A stretch of DNA of 64,000 bases from Thinopyrum elongatum (taxonomy: Eukaryota > Streptophyta > Magnoliopsida > Poales > Poaceae): assembly GCA_011799875.1 (NCBI GenBank), contig CM022301.1:216004526-216068525 (forward strand). Direction: 5' to 3'. This document shows, piece after piece, positions 1 through 12,215 of the stretch. Position numbers and translations under genes: made by a program. The notes beneath the pieces are model-generated. The model was not told the origin of the DNA. It worked only from the letters and a program-made list of their open reading frames with translations, and did not search any database. Position 1 is the first letter of the stretch. Every line of letters starts with the position of its first letter.

Positions 1-314
1 TGTAGCATGCATGCAACAACTTAAATGTTGTGCCACGACCTCATGCGCGCCTGGTTTGTCGGGTGGTCATTCCGGCTTCTCCAGATTCAGGCAAAAAGGA
101 TAGGGATATTAAAAGCATTTTAAATGTTTGTCTCTTAATCTTCAACTGACAAGGACACAGTGAAGACAATCGACACGTTCCAATAGAATGCATATGAAGA
201 TTTAGAGAGAGTAGGAGAGATAAGCACAGATGAGGTTAGGGTCCGATCACATTCACTTAGTGCAGAAAATGGTAACTTGAAGACATAGCTATAAGTGAAT
301 GTTGTAGAGGACAG

Positions 315-317
<3 letters not shown>

Positions 318-386
<69 letters not shown>
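318..386. repeat. (TA)n microsatellite
   Basis: An uninterrupted run of about 34 TA dinucleotides lies in the 3' untranslated part of the copia element. Open frames reading Ile-Tyr repeats through it are artefacts. Length is likely to vary between accessions. Confidence 0.97.
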
Positions 387-388
<2 letters not shown>

Positions 389-699
389 TAGTGAAGTCCA
401 AATCAAACATTGTGAAGATAAATCATGATAAACCAATGTTGAAGACAAACCAACTTTAAAGATAATGCAATATGATGCCAAGCATACATCTTCAACAAAG
501 ATTGGTGGTGGCGTTACCCACCGTATAGGAAGTATTAGACCCAGACACGGCGCACAATTATCGTGGCGCTCCGAAGTCAAATTCCACATTAATGTTTTCA
601 CACTTAGATTGTATGTCTTCATGAATTGAAGACATACGTTACTTTGTGTATTGCACACCTAAGTCATCAATATGCATAAGCGTTAGGACGTGTGTCCAT

Positions 700-2169
700 T
701 CACAAGACATTCGAGGATTCTAAGATATTTAGCTCACACCGCAGCTTGCAAAACCTTTTCTCATCCAAGGGCTTTGTGAAGATATCTGCCAATTGCTCTT
801 CAGTGTTGACGTGAATGATATCAATGTCTTCCTTCAACACATGGTCTCTGAGAAAGTGATGACGGATCTGAATGTGTTTTGTCTTCGAGTGCTGAACAGG
901 ATTGTGAGCAATCTTGATGGCACTTTCATTGTCGCAGTAGAGGGGCACATTCTTCATGTTGATGCCATAGTCCTTGAGGGTTTGCTTCATCCAGAGAAGC
1001 TGAGTGCAACAAGATCCAGCAGCAATATATTCACATTCAGCAGTGGAGAGTGATACAGAGTTCTACTTCTTTGAAGACCAACAGACAAGAGATCGTCCAA
1101 GAAAATGACATGTGCCTGATGTAGACTTGCGATCAACCTTGTCACCAGCATAATCAGCATCTGAGAATCCAACTAGATCAAACGATGAGCCCTTTGGATA
1201 CCATAATCCTAGCGTTGGGGTGTGAGCCAAATATCGAAGTATTCGCTTCACCGCGAGGTGATGCGACTCCTTTGGTGCCGCTTGGAATCGGGCACACATG
1301 CAAACGCTTAGCATTATATCTGGCCTAGATGCACGTAAGTACAATAAAGAACCAATCATGGAGCGGTATACCTTTTGATCGAACTCTTTACCATTGTCGT
1401 CGGGGCCCAATTGGCCTTTGGTTGGCATTGGCGTCGTGTACCCTTTGCAGTCTTGCATTCCAAACTTCTTTAGGAAATCTTTGAGGTATTTTTCTTGTGA
1501 CATGAAGATGCCATTTCTCTGTTGGCGGATCTGAAGACCAAGGAAGAATTTCAGCTCCCCCATCATTGACATCTGATATTGCTCTTGCATCATATGGCCA
1601 AATTCATCGCTGTATCTTTTGTCAGTGCAGCCGAAGATAATGTCATCCACATAGATTTGGCATACAAACAGTTCTCCATCATATGTCTTCGTGAAGAGAG
1701 TGGGATCTAGAGAACCAGGTTTGAAGCCTTTGCTCTTCAGGAATTCTTTGAGTGTGTCATACCAAGCTCGAGGTGCTTGTTTGAGGCCATACAGTGCCTT
1801 GTTGAGCTTGTAGACCATATCGGGATGCTTTGGATCTTCAAAACCAGGTGGTTGAGCTACATATACTTCTTCTTCAATTTTGCCGTTGAGGAAGGCGCTC
1901 TTCACATCCATTTGATACAGGAGGATGTTGTTGTGGTTAGCATAGGCTAGCAGTATGCGAATGGCTTCAAGCCTAGCCGCAGGAGCAAAGGTTTCATCGA
2001 AGTCAATTCCCTCTACTTGTGTGTAACCTTGAGCAACAAGACAAGCTTTGTTTCTGACAACCTGACCATGTTCATCTTGTTTGTTGCGATAGATCCATTT
2101 TGTGCCAATAATATTGTGCTTGCAAGGATCAGGATGTTTGACTAGCTCCCAGACATTGTTGAGCTCAAA
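700..2169 (-). pseudogene. copia reverse transcriptase and RNase H
   Basis: This is the C-terminal half of the copia polyprotein, which copies element RNA to DNA and removes the RNA strand. The RT part shows the DVKSAFLNG motif near 1900 and the catalytic YVDD box near 1640. The RNase H part shows CDNESAI and the C-terminal ADIFTKPL motif. Both parts are in the same frame, separated only by an in-frame TAG at 1063-1065 where the family usually has a glutamine codon (SSKKQ...). Another in-frame TAA at 2170-2172 cuts it from the integrase side. Broken by nonsense mutations, not by frameshift, in this segment. Confidence 0.88.
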
Positions 2170-2394
2170 TTATTGAAGCTCTTCTTGCATAGCTTGAATC
2201 CATTCTGGTTCCATAAATGCTTCATCAACTTTCTTGGGTTCGGATATGGAGACTAATGCAAAGTGCCCACATAAGTTTGCTAGTTGCGTAGCTCTTGATC
2301 GAGTAAGCGGACCAGGTGCGTTGATGCTATCAATTATCTTCTCAATCTAAACTTCATTGGCCACACGAGGATGAATAGGGCGAAGATTTTGCTG

Positions 2395-3846
2395 TTACTG
2401 ATCATTGTCTTCATCTTTAGCATTGTCTTCAAGCTCAGCATTGTCTTCACATTGAGTAGGAGCTGGAATGACAATTTCCTTTTCTGCCTCTTCCTCGGTG
2501 GGTATGATTTCTCCAGTACCCATTCGCTTAATAGATTCACTAGGAGAAGCTTCATCTAGCACATTTGGCAGGTGCTCTCTTTGCGAGCCGTTAGTTTCAT
2601 CGAATTGCACATCTACAGTTTCAACAACTTTATAGTGAAAGAGGTTGAAGACTCTGTAGGTGTGCGAATCCTTTCCGTAACCAAGCATAAAACCTTCATG
2701 TGCTTTCGGTGCAAATTTGGAAGTGTGATGTGGATCCTTGATCCAGCACCTAGCACCGAAGACTTTGAAATAGCTTACGTTTGGCTTCTTACCAGTGAGT
2801 AGTTCATAAGATGTCTTCTTAAAGAATTTATGAAGATAAACTCTGTTGATGATATGGCATGCAGTATGAATGGCTTCAGGCCAAAATTTTCTTGGAGTCT
2901 TGTACTCATCAAGCATCGTACGAGCCATCTCAATAAGGGTCCTATTCTTACGCTCCACGACGCCATTTTGCTGAGGAGTGTATGGAACAGATAGCTCATG
3001 TGTGATGCCAAGTGTATCAAGATAAGTGTCGAGGCCTGTGTTCTTGAATTTCGTGCCATTGTCACTCCTGATGTGCTTGATCTTGATGCCATAGTTAGTC
3101 ATGGCGCGATTGGCAAATCGTCTGAAGACATCCTGCACTTCAGTCTTATAGAGAATTATGTGCACCCAGGTATATCTAGAATAATCCTCAACAATAACGA
3201 AGCCTTAAAAATGTGCAGTGGTAGTAAGGGTAGAGTGGTGAGTAGGGCCAAATAAGTCCATGTGTAGCAGCTCGAAGGGACGTGAAGTCGTCATGATTGT
3301 CTTCGAGGGATGTTTTGCCCTAGTCATCTTCCCGGCTTCGCAAGCACCACATAGATGGTCCTTCTTGAACTTGACGCCCTCGATGCCAATGATGTGCTTT
3401 TTCTTCACGAGAGTGTGCAAGTTCCTCATGCCCGCATGTCCTAGCCTTCGATGCCAAAGCCAGCACTCTGAAGCTTTAGCTAGAAGACATACGGCAAGTT
3501 GTGGTCCTGCGGAGAAATCTACCATATACAGATCACCTCTTCGATAACCTTCGAAGACTAGAGATTTGTCAGAGGCCATAAGCACAAGACATCGATATTT
3601 TCCAAATATCACAATCATGTCAAGATCACAAAGCATTGAGACGGACATTAAGTTGTACCCAAGGGATTCAACAAGCATCACTTTATCCATGTGTGGATCC
3701 TTTGAGATGGCAACTCTACCTAGGCCCAATACCTTGCTTTTACCAGTGTCAGCAAATGTGATATGGCTTTTAGTAGATGGTCGAAGAGTAGAATCCATGA
3801 GAAGACTTCGATCACCAGTCATGTGGTTAGTGCATCCACTGTCCAT
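2395..3846 (-). pseudogene. copia protease C-terminal part and integrase
   Basis: The segment starts with the aspartic protease active site, seen as DSGCTNHMTG at the first residues. It continues into the integrase: the HHCC zinc finger (LWHRRLGHAG ... CGACEAGK), then the catalytic core with RSDNGTKF and NGVVERKNRT. All is in one frame. A TAA at 3205-3207 interrupts the core just before the expected first catalytic Asp region (VIVEDYSRYTW). The segment ends at a stop at 2395, followed by further stops (near 2346 and 2171) before the RT. Nonfunctional copy. Confidence 0.85.
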
Positions 3847-3853
3847 AATCCAT

Positions 3854-4828
3854 TCAGTAGTTTTTGGAGTTGTACCCTACAGTGCAGTTAGTAGGATAGG
3901 CTTCACAAAGAGTATTGTGAAGGAGAAACATTTGACGAACAAGGATACTATCAAATGTAAGACTCTTGGATGGTAAGATAGGATGTTCATCAAGAAATCC
4001 AGGGACGAAGTAAATGGTAAGACCATTTTGGCATTTTATCTTGCGTCCCACAAGATGTTTTAGGTCCCCAGCATTGTCTTCAGAAGTCAATGATTTTCGG
4101 CTGGAGACCCGACCCTGCAAGAGAAGTTAATTCTTCTTAACCACCCACATCTTAAGGGGTGGCTTAGAAGCAATGAGTCTAAGTGCAGCATCTGAGAACT
4201 TTGGCTTTGAAGCCCTAGCAAATAGTTTTGCAGGAGGTGAATAGTACTCAAAAGAATATGCAGAAAAATTCTTTGATTTGTGAACATAGCGGTTTGAAGA
4301 AACACGCTCATATTCGTAAGTCTGATGATAGTTTCCCTGCAAAACATTGGCGTTAGGGTGACCTTGTGAGGTCCTCTGTCTGTATGAAGCCTTTGGGCCA
4401 TATGAAGCCTTTGATCTAGGGTTTGTCTTCTTCCCTGGTGGTGTCATGATGACATTCACGGGAAGCTTCTCAAGACGACTTTTAGGAACCCAGATCTTCT
4501 TCATAGGTGACCCATTCCTGTAGTTAGTTCCAATAAACCTGGCAAATACTTCACCATTCTGATTCTTGAACAGTTTATAGTTTGAGTCAAATGACTCATC
4601 AATGATAATAGGGTTAGCACAAGTGAAGCCAGATAAGGTGGATGGATCCACTGAAGGGCCCTTTGCAGCAACCCATGTGGTTTTGGGGTACTGCTCAGGC
4701 TTCCAGTAAGAACCATCAACATTCATTTTCCTCTCGAAACCAACACCCTCTTTCCTAGGGTTTCGGTTCAGAATCTGTTTCTTGAGGACATCACATAGTG
4801 TCTGATGCCCTTTGAGGCTTTTATACAT
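3854..4828 (-). pseudogene. copia gag-protease linker, shifted frame
   Basis: This basic, Tyr- and Ser-rich stretch links gag to the protease. It reads in a different frame from both neighbours: gag runs through about 4825 in one frame, this piece continues the homologous text from about 4828 (start MYKSLKGHQ), and the protease at 3846 returns to the gag frame. A TAA at 4127-4129 splits it in two. The two frame changes imply small indels near 4825 and near 3850. I see no slippery-site context arguing for programmed frameshifting. Confidence 0.65.
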
Positions 4829-6642
4829 GTTGTTTCAAGCAATGTCTTCAACCTGGCATTCTCATCAGCAATATTAGTGGCATCCTCAGAAGAGGGGTTA
4901 GTTACCACATCAACAGTTGAAGATATTGCAACTTCAGAAGCAGTAGAACATTCAGCAATAGAGATAGCATTGTTACGCTCAAGACATTTTAAACAAGGTG
5001 GCACAAAATCTTCCTGAGCGGAACTGATCTGTTGAGCGAGTAGTGAATCGTTTTCTTTTTGAAGATCTTCATGAGACGCTCTCAGTTTCTCTAGATCTTG
5101 CTTCCTTTGAACATAATCATAGGAAAGCTTTTCATGAGTGGCTGAGAGAGTTTCATGACGACTTTCAAGTTCTTCGTACTTAACACGAAGATTTTTTATG
5201 TCTTCAATTAAGGACTGAGTTCGATTCATTTCCTCGTCCAACGGGTCATCGCTTTTGTCTAGCAAATTTTTAATCTTTTCCATGGTTGTTTGTTGTTCAG
5301 TTGCAATTTTAGCAAGAGTTTTATAACTGGGTTTGGATTCACATTCAGAGTCATCTTCACTGGAGGTCTGAAAGTAAGCATCACGTGAGTTTACCTTAGC
5401 ACCTCTTGCCATTAAGCAGTAGGTCGGAGCAGAATCGTCGTCATCATTGGCTTCAGCGTCGGCGTCGTGATCGTTGTCTTCAGTGTTGAAGATGGACTTG
5501 GCGATGAATGTCGAAGCTAGAGCCAGGCTTGCCACGCCTGAATCAGACTCCTCAGACTCCACCTCCGCCTCCTCAGAAGCAGACTCCTCCTCTGAATCCA
5601 TTTCCTTGCCAATGAACGCACGAGCCTTGGCAGACGAGCGCTTCTTGTAAGATGAAGACTTTGAAGAAGACTTTGAGGATTTCTTCTTCTTGTTGTCGTC
5701 GGAGTCATATTCCTTGCTCTTCTTCTTTTTCTTTGCTTCCTTGTCCCATTGAGGACATTCAGATATATAGTGGCCTGGCTTCTTGCATTTGTGGCATGTT
5801 CTCTTCTTGTAGTCACGAGTGGAAGCCTCATCATTCTTGGAGCTGGATCTTGAAGACTTTCCGAAGCGATTCTTCTTGGAGAACTTTTGGAACTTTCTCA
5901 CAAGCATTGCTAGCTCTTTGCCTATGTCTTCAGGATAATCAGAACTGCAGTCAAATTCTTCAGATAAGGATTCAGCCTTTGCCTTCAAAGCACGAGATCG
6001 GCCATAGTTGGGACCATAGATATCTCTCTTCTCAGATAGCTGGAATTCATGAGTGTTGAGCCTCTCAAGTATGTCAAACGGATCGAGATCTTTGAAGTCA
6101 GGGCATTCTTGGATCATCAAGGCTAGAGTGTCAAATGAGCTGTCAAGTGATCTCAGTAGCTTCTTCACGACTTCATGCTTGGTGATTTCAGTGGCGCCCA
6201 GAGCACGAAGCTCATTTATGATATCAGTGAGGCGGTCGAAAGTGAGCTGGACATTCTCATTGTCATTCCTCTTGAATCGGTTGAAGAGATTGCGAAGCAC
6301 ATCTATTCTTGCGTCTCTTTGAGTTGAGACGCCTTCGTTGACCTTGGACAGCCAGTCCCAGACTAGCTTCGCAGATTCCAAAGCACTCGCACGGCCATAC
6401 TGCCCTTTGGTCACATGACCACAGATGATGTTTTTGGCAGTTGAGTCCAATTGTACGAACCTCTTGACATCAGCAGCGGTGACGCCTTCACCGACTTTGG
6501 GAACGCCAGTCCTGACTACATACCAGAGGTCGTTGTCAATGGCTTCAAGATGCATGCGCATCTTATTCTTCCAGTAGGGGTAATCAGTGCCATCGAAGAC
6601 GGGGCACACAGCAAAGACTTTGATTATCCCTGCAGTCGACAT
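4768..6642 (-). CDS. copia Gag (UBN2-type capsid with zinc knuckle)
   Basis: A 624-residue open frame encodes the structural protein that packages element RNA. The N-terminal half is a gag-type helical region (YWKNKMRMHLEAID; VWDWLSKVNEG; LTDIINELRALG). It is followed by a CCHC zinc knuckle, CHKCKKPGHYISEC, near residues 283-296. Next come a Lys/Ser-rich basic segment, an acidic Glu/Asp-rich segment and a coiled-coil-like region (about residues 455-540). The start at 6642 lies 53 bp inside the PBS, as expected for a first gag ATG. The frame is lost at its 3' end by an indel near 4825. Confidence 0.85.
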   Translation of the reverse strand: MSTAGIIKVFAVCPVFDGTDYPYWKNKMRMHLEAIDNDLWYVVRTGVPKVGEGVTAADVKRFVQLDSTAKNIICGHVTKGQYGRASALESAKLVWDWLSKVNEGVSTQRDARIDVLRNLFNRFKRNDNENVQLTFDRLTDIINELRALGATEITKHEVVKKLLRSLDSSFDTLALMIQECPDFKDLDPFDILERLNTHEFQLSEKRDIYGPNYGRSRALKAKAESLSEEFDCSSDYPEDIGKELAMLVRKFQKFSKKNRFGKSSRSSSKNDEASTRDYKKRTCHKCKKPGHYISECPQWDKEAKKKKKSKEYDSDDNKKKKSSKSSSKSSSYKKRSSAKARAFIGKEMDSEEESASEEAEVESEESDSGVASLALASTFIAKSIFNTEDNDHDADAEANDDDDSAPTYCLMARGAKVNSRDAYFQTSSEDDSECESKPSYKTLAKIATEQQTTMEKIKNLLDKSDDPLDEEMNRTQSLIEDIKNLRVKYEELESRHETLSATHEKLSYDYVQRKQDLEKLRASHEDLQKENDSLLAQQISSAQEDFVPPCLKCLERNNAISIAECSTASEVAISSTVDVVTNPSSEDATNIADENARLKTLLETTCIKASKGIRHYVMSSRNRF

Positions 6643-6694
6643 AGCTAAAACTTCAGGTGGTTAAACCGAATCACACAGAACAAGGGAGCAGCTT

Positions 6695-6706
6695 GCTCTG
6701 ATACCA
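6695..6706 (-). other. primer binding site (initiator Met tRNA type)
   Basis: On the minus strand the sequence TGGTATCAGAGC lies two bases inside the LTR edge. This is the usual copia PBS, complementary to the 3' end of initiator methionine tRNA. It fixes the LTR boundary and the transcription direction. Confidence 0.9.
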
Positions 6707-6708
6707 AT

Positions 6709-8050
6709 TGAAAGTGCTAGTTATCGACTAGAGGGGGGTGAATAGGCAATTTTTATGAAAGTCTTCAAGACAGGCAATGTCTTCGAAGACAGACAACCAA
6801 ATACAACCTACACAGTATGTAGAAGAAGATAAACTACACTAGCCATGCCATAGTCTAAGAAATAGTACAGAGTAAACACGAAGACAAACAACAACTAGGT
6901 AGAGTGGATCAGACTAGGAAGACAGTATGAAGCCAAACAAGCAAACAGACAGAATGTCTTCACACAGTGAAGTCAAACAGAGCAGGCAAGCAATGACTTC
7001 ACGAAGCGAAACTGTAAGTAAAGGGTAAAGTGATAGAACCAGTTGCTTGACGAAGACAAGGATTTGGTAGGCCAGTTCCAGTTGCTGTGACAACTGTACG
7101 TCTGGTTAGGGAGGTTGAGATTGAACTCAGAAGACCGCGTCTTCACCTTATTCCCCTTGAGCTAAGGACACTTAGTCCTCGCCCAATCACTCTGGTAAGT
7201 CTTCAAGGTAGACTTCCAAACCTTCACAGACTACGTTCACCGGCGATCCACAATGACTCTTGGATCCTCAGAACTCGACGCCTAACTGACTGGAAGATAC
7301 ACAGTCTTCAAGTGTAATAAGTCTTCAGATCACGCGGACAGAAAGACTTCAGTGATGCCAAACACTCCTTAGGCTCTGGGTGTTTTGGGCTTTGTCCTCG
7401 CAAGGGTTCTCTCTCAAAGGCTTCGGAGGTGGGTTGCTCTCAAACGACAAAAGCCGTGCACTAACTCTGAGCAGCCACCAATTTATGGTGTAGGGGTGGG
7501 CTATTTATAGCCAGGAGGCAACCTGACCTGATATGTCCGAAATGACACTGGGTCACTAAGGAACCGACACGTATCCAACGGTCGGATTTCAAACACACGC
7601 GACAGCTTGACTTGGGCTACAAGCAAAGCTGACTCATCCAACTCTGGATAAGATTTTCTCTCATTGTCTTCACTCGAAGACATAGGATTTGGGTTGAGCA
7701 TCACATCAGTTTTCTGACTTTGTTCACTTGGACCCCACTTAACAGTTCGGTGGTTCCTATGACTCAAGAAAGAAGAAAATGAAACTACGAAAGAAACTAT
7801 GTCTTCGCACTCCATTGTCTTCAAGTGAATGTCTTCACACGTCATTATCTTCGACGTGAATGTCTTCATGAACCACCATTGTCTTCAATGTATTCATACA
7901 TTTTTAGGGGTCATCTCTGATAGGTAAACCGAATCAATGAGGGACTTCTACCTATGTTCTCCTGTGAATCTCACAAACACATTAGTCTCTCAACCATGTT
8001 TGTCGTCAATACTCCAAAACCAACTAGGGGTGGCACTAGATGCACTTACA
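6709..8050 (-). repeat. 5' LTR of the copia element
   Basis: A 1,342-bp segment is bounded by TG at 6709 and CA at 8050 (plus-strand view). The inner edge abuts the PBS; the outer edge lies where gypsy gag-like sequence resumes. The LTR is rich in GAAGAC/GTCTTC motifs. The target duplication cannot be checked because the other LTR is outside the window. Confidence 0.82.
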
Positions 8051-8149
8051 GATCTGCCGAATCCCTTCTTCGGTTGCAGAACCAGAGGGATGGATGGAAT
8101 CCACGATCCGAGTGACAGCTGCCAGATTTTGTAATGGAGTACTGAGGAC

Positions 8150-8916
8150 CTAATACTTATGAGGTTGGTCACTCGAGAAGAGCCGGCGCTTGTGCCGGCT
8201 GGAACTAGGTTGACGACGTTCACGTTCGTCCAGCTCCCTCTGAAGCCGCTCGAGGCGATCGCGCTTGGCCAAGGTGGCCAAACGAGTCGACTCCATGGCC
8301 AACGCCTCGGGGGTCGTCCCGGTGATGGGGGTGTTCAAAAGCTGTTCGTTCCTGTGACGAAGCTCGTCTCGCTGCTCCTGGGTGAGAGCTTGGGGTACGT
8401 ACGGCTCGTGGCCCGTGGCCCTGCCGTTAGTGTTGCCGTGTGACGCACCCGCACGGCCGTCCGGGTGTCAGTGTACCCCGGGGGCGTGCGGTGCTCAGAG
8501 TTGTCTGCCATGAGAATCTCGGCGGTCGACTAGATGCTTTCGCACTCGGACTCCTCAGAGGAATCACCGAGTGACCCACCAGAGAGGTCGAGGGCGGGTT
8601 CGTCGAACTCGAGAGCCGCCACATGCTCCGTTGCGGCCTAGGTGGCCACAGCGTGCTTGATCCAGCGTTGCAGCCTCGAGCGCCCGGAACGCTTGCGGCG
8701 GCGCGCGATGGTAAGGCGAGCGGTCACTCGGTACGGAGCCGAGGGCTGCCGGAGAAGGACTCCATAGGACGATGCGCGGAAATGCGTCGTGCCGCGGACG
8801 GGCAGCGCCTCCACGTCCAGCGGGGCCTCGCGAAGCCACGCTGAGTCGTCGGCGATGAAGGAGAGTGCTCCGAAACGGATTTCGCCACCGACTGACATGA
8901 TGATGAAGAATTCCAC
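8150..8916 (-). pseudogene. gypsy gag-like N-terminal region
   Basis: Reading from 8916 gives an alanine- and arginine-rich open segment starting MEFFIIMSVGGEIRF. In-frame stops follow, then a helical, charged segment (8150-8338; LAKRDRLERLQRELDERERR) typical of a gag coiled coil. No zinc knuckle or protease remains. Identification as gag rests on its position between a gypsy-type PBS and the break, not on a diagnostic motif. Confidence 0.45.
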
Positions 8917-8965
8917 CTACGCCATGAAACTTTGCTAGACGCCTAGCCCCACGGTGGGCGCCAAC

Positions 8966-9556
8966 TGTCGGGGTTACGATCCTGACAATGAATACTAGGG
9001 GTACGAATAAGAGGGGTAGAGCCTAGCTACGGCGTAGGTGTAACACTCGGTGTTTAACGAGTTCAGGCCCCTCTCAGCAAAGGTAAAAGCCCTACGTCTC
9101 GTGCCCTGAGGCTTGCTTTGATTTGATGGGTATGGTTACAAAGGTTGCTCGTGCCCGATCATGGAGGGGGATGCGGTTTATATAGAGTGCGACGCCGCCC
9201 CACGTTCTCCACACTGCTCGGGCATTAAATGACACTGAATGCATCAGTTATAGGTGTTATGAGCCTCTACTACGGCAGTTACAGGTAACTGTAGCCACGA
9301 CTCTGCTTAATAGATGACTTAGGATTCCTCGACCGTTGCAGTTCCTACGCCGCCTGCTTGCCTCCTTGGTCCGAGTGGTGGTTCGTCAGCCGAGTGGCAG
9401 GTGGTCGTCCGAGTGCCGGTGAGCTGTCCGAGTGATTCCTTGATGTATGCATCCGAATGCTGGTATGGTCCTAAGACCTATCCATGATGATGACGGACCC
9501 CATGTGGGTCCCGTATGATGGGCTCTTGACCCTACCTGTAATAGGTGACCTCATCA
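8966..9556 (-). repeat. LTR of the gypsy-type element
   Basis: A 591-bp segment begins TGTCGGGGTTACG and ends ACCTCATCA. The inner edge touches CCACGGTGGGCGCCAA, the reverse complement of a TGGCGCCCACCGTGG-type primer site. It contains a TATATA-like promoter stretch near 9178-9185 and repeats of CCGAGTG. Confidence 0.75.
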
Positions 9557-10570
9557 GCGGCTACCCATGAGCTTCCAGTGCCCTTGGCGTAGGGCATCTT
9601 CATGTATTTTCCTCATACTTGGGCTTCACAAGGTGTGGGCTCTTGTTTCTTTTGGGCATATGCTTAGGTAGTAGCAGTAATGCTAACAAAACGACACACC
9701 CTGGCTAAGATTTGGAAACATTCTCACACGGAAAACATGAGGAGATTAGGATTTGGAAGATGGAGGAAAAATACCAAGGAAGAAGATACGAGTATTATGG
9801 TCTAAAATTTGACATAATGGCATCTATAGGGGATGCGGAGTTTTGGCTCCAGGGAGCGTATGCTCACTGGTGAATAGTTATTAAAAACAAATAGGAAATA
9901 AATTTTAAAAATTCAGATTTTTTTTTGTAAATGTTCATGTTAGTGTACCAGTGTGCTTGCCAATTTTGATGGAAAACGGGACAGCAGTACTTCGTCGATG
10001 AAAAGACAAAATTAAGTGTACCATTTGAAGGTAACATTTGTCGTTTGACTTTTTTTTTTTGCACACATCCACATGCTTAAGCTTTCCCCCTAAAAATTTG
10101 CAGGTAGCATTTAGGTGTGACAATGAACACATCTGATTTTCTTAGAAAAAAATTGACCTTGGCAAAATACATTTTTGACGCGCAGGAGCATATACTCCCT
10201 AGAGCCAAAAGCAATATCCGCATCTATAGGTGGGATGCAAATTCGAGTGGCTTTTTTCAAAGAGAAAAGTTGTAGTAGCATTTCCCTAAGTCGGAGCGGC
10301 ATAATTGTAATGTCATTTATCTAATTAACCGATGAGAAAGACTACTCCAGGAAAGTGACGAATGTAAAGAGCACAAACAGCTAGTACTTTGATAAACAAC
10401 AACCTCAAAGTAGCATAGCTCATACAACAGAGATAACATCTGCCCTGGGATCCAAATGAAGCGAGTCATGGATGCAAAATGAGATCGCAGCAGTACTATA
10501 GTACTTCAATTTTTGTTCCTGCCAAAATGGCAAGTTATACAGAAAACTCTAATTCTAACTGATGCTAATT
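9557..10570. other. unclassified intergenic sequence
   Basis: AT-rich sequence with no convincing gene and no terminal repeat I can recognise. Short open frames here lack any protein motif. Confidence 0.5.
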
Positions 10571-10762
10571 GTGTTCATAAAAAGAAAAGAGCAAGGCAAT
10601 CTGTCAGACAAAAAATTACATAATGACTGAAACAATCTACAACAGTTTGCAGCACATTGGACTTATGTGTTCATAAAAAGAAAAGAGCAAGGCAATCTGT
10701 CAGACAAAAAATTACATAATGACTGAAACAATCTACAACAGTTTGCAGCACATTGGACTTAT
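10571..10762. repeat. exact 96-bp tandem duplication
   Basis: The units 10571-10666 and 10667-10762 are identical by eye, both starting GTGTTCATAAAAAG and ending CATTGGACTTAT. Such perfection implies a recent event or an assembly artefact. Confidence 0.95.
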
Positions 10763-12060
10763 CAGATATTTTGCAGGCCAGTCTTGTAATGAGAAATCAA
10801 CGTTTTGTGTTTACTGAATGTTGCATGTGCTGTGTATTTTCAGTGCTAGGTTTTTAGCTGAAAAAATACAGCTGCAACAGAAACCAAATAAAGTAGGTAG
10901 GCTACTCACTCTCCTCACTTAATGAAACTAGTGGACCCGTTGCGCCAAATGGCGCAAAGACCCGTTGATTCCATGTTAGCGATGAAAAGAAATTCATGGT
11001 TTAGTTATTTAGTTATGGGCAAGCACATATGACAACAAATTTAATCTCTCTGAATTAGAAAAATGGGGGTTTTGCCTACAATAAGATGTACATACACATT
11101 TAAATTTTGTAGCATAGGGCTCTAATTAAAACAATATGAATGTAACAAATATAATACCCTTTATTAGGAAAAACAGTATTTTGTTATCTATAATGAGATG
11201 TATATGTACACATTCTAATTTGATAGCACAAATTAACATTCAAAATCATGCTGATGAAAATATGTGTATCTTTTTAATAATCTTCTGTCTGGGCAAACAC
11301 GAACGCTAAGAGTTTGGATCCTTGCATATAAAAAAACACGCATTTTCACATAGCCCCTTTGTAAGGTCAAAAACTGACATGGTAAAAGTGGGAATGGACT
11401 GGGCACGCATTTTCACATAGTCCCAGCTGGTGCAGCATAGCTTTCCGAACATCATTCTTGGTATTTTTACTGAACATGATAGCAGATTTGTCAAGTTGTG
11501 GCTTGACTCTCTGATAGTTAAGCCAATTAGAACCAACAATTATGTGGGTATTGTAGAGCATTGGTAACCATATAGTATATGTGAGTATCTTAAATCAATG
11601 AAAAAATAAAGATACAATTATCTACACTGATACATCCATGTTTGTTCTTGCACTTTGCCGGCGCAGTGACACAGAAGCAGCCTTAGACACCGATGTGCTG
11701 ACCACGAAGATATCCTTCCGTTTCCTCATGCAAAATAACCTGACACAAAACAGAGACAAAAGCAGAGATAAACATTGATCCATGAGTTAATGTTGTAGAG
11801 AGCATCAGCAAGACACCTTTTACTCTCTGCAGCAGTCCGTGCCACTCAAATTCTGGAATTACTAACCTCGGAGATGCACAAAGTTCATGGACAATATTGT
11901 GATGGATCAGCAACCATAGTAGTTTGCTGCATCAAAGAGTTTATAGGCTCAGAAATTAATTACCACACGAAATTGATAATCACATTTAGTAGAGAACATC
12001 GCATTCCAAAATAGAAATTTTGATTTGCACTTTCACCTCCCGCTCCTTAGATATGTACCC

Positions 12061-12107
12061 CCTAAAGTTAGTACAAAGTTGAGTCACTTATTTTGGGACG
12101 GAGGGAG
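12061..12107. mobile_element. Stowaway-type MITE remnant (one terminus)
   Basis: The segment ends TTTTGGGACGGAGGGAG followed by TA, the conserved terminus and target dinucleotide of Stowaway/Mariner-type MITEs. The opposite end is absent, so this is a truncated copy. Confidence 0.75.
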
Positions 12108-12215
12108 TAGATGTCAGCAAGTAGAGAAGTAGACGACAAAAAGATCAAAGAATTTACCACTCAGAAGTGAGGATCACATATTCAGTAGAGAAATCTCATT
12201 CCTAAATAGAAATGT

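Larger units (their letters stand above)
1..8050 (-). mobile_element. Ty1/copia retrotransposon, degenerate, left end outside window
   Basis: Read on the minus strand the order is LTR (6709-8050), PBS, gag, protease, integrase, reverse transcriptase, RNase H, then about 700 bp of untranslated 3' sequence that runs off the window. The order integrase before RT defines copia. Coding regions lie mostly in one frame but are broken by several stops and frame changes, so this copy cannot make its own polyprotein. The 3' LTR is expected left of position 1. The element sits inside a gypsy fragment: gag-like sequence resumes at 8051. I cannot assign a family name with confidence. Confidence 0.9.
8051..9556 (-). 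mobile_element. Ty3/gypsy-type retrotransposon, 5' end only
   Basis: Minus-strand element: LTR (8966-9556), a TGGCGCC-type primer site directly inside it (near 8945-8964), then a degenerate gag-like region that stops at 8050 where the copia element begins. The rest of the element is presumably left of the copia insertion, outside the window. Confidence 0.7.

Noticed and set aside
135..658. Open frames with (IY)n runs
   Set aside because: Translations of the (TA)n microsatellite.
4700..4830. Programmed frameshift between gag and pol in the copia element
   Set aside because: There is no slippery heptamer at the shift, and other stops and shifts show general decay.
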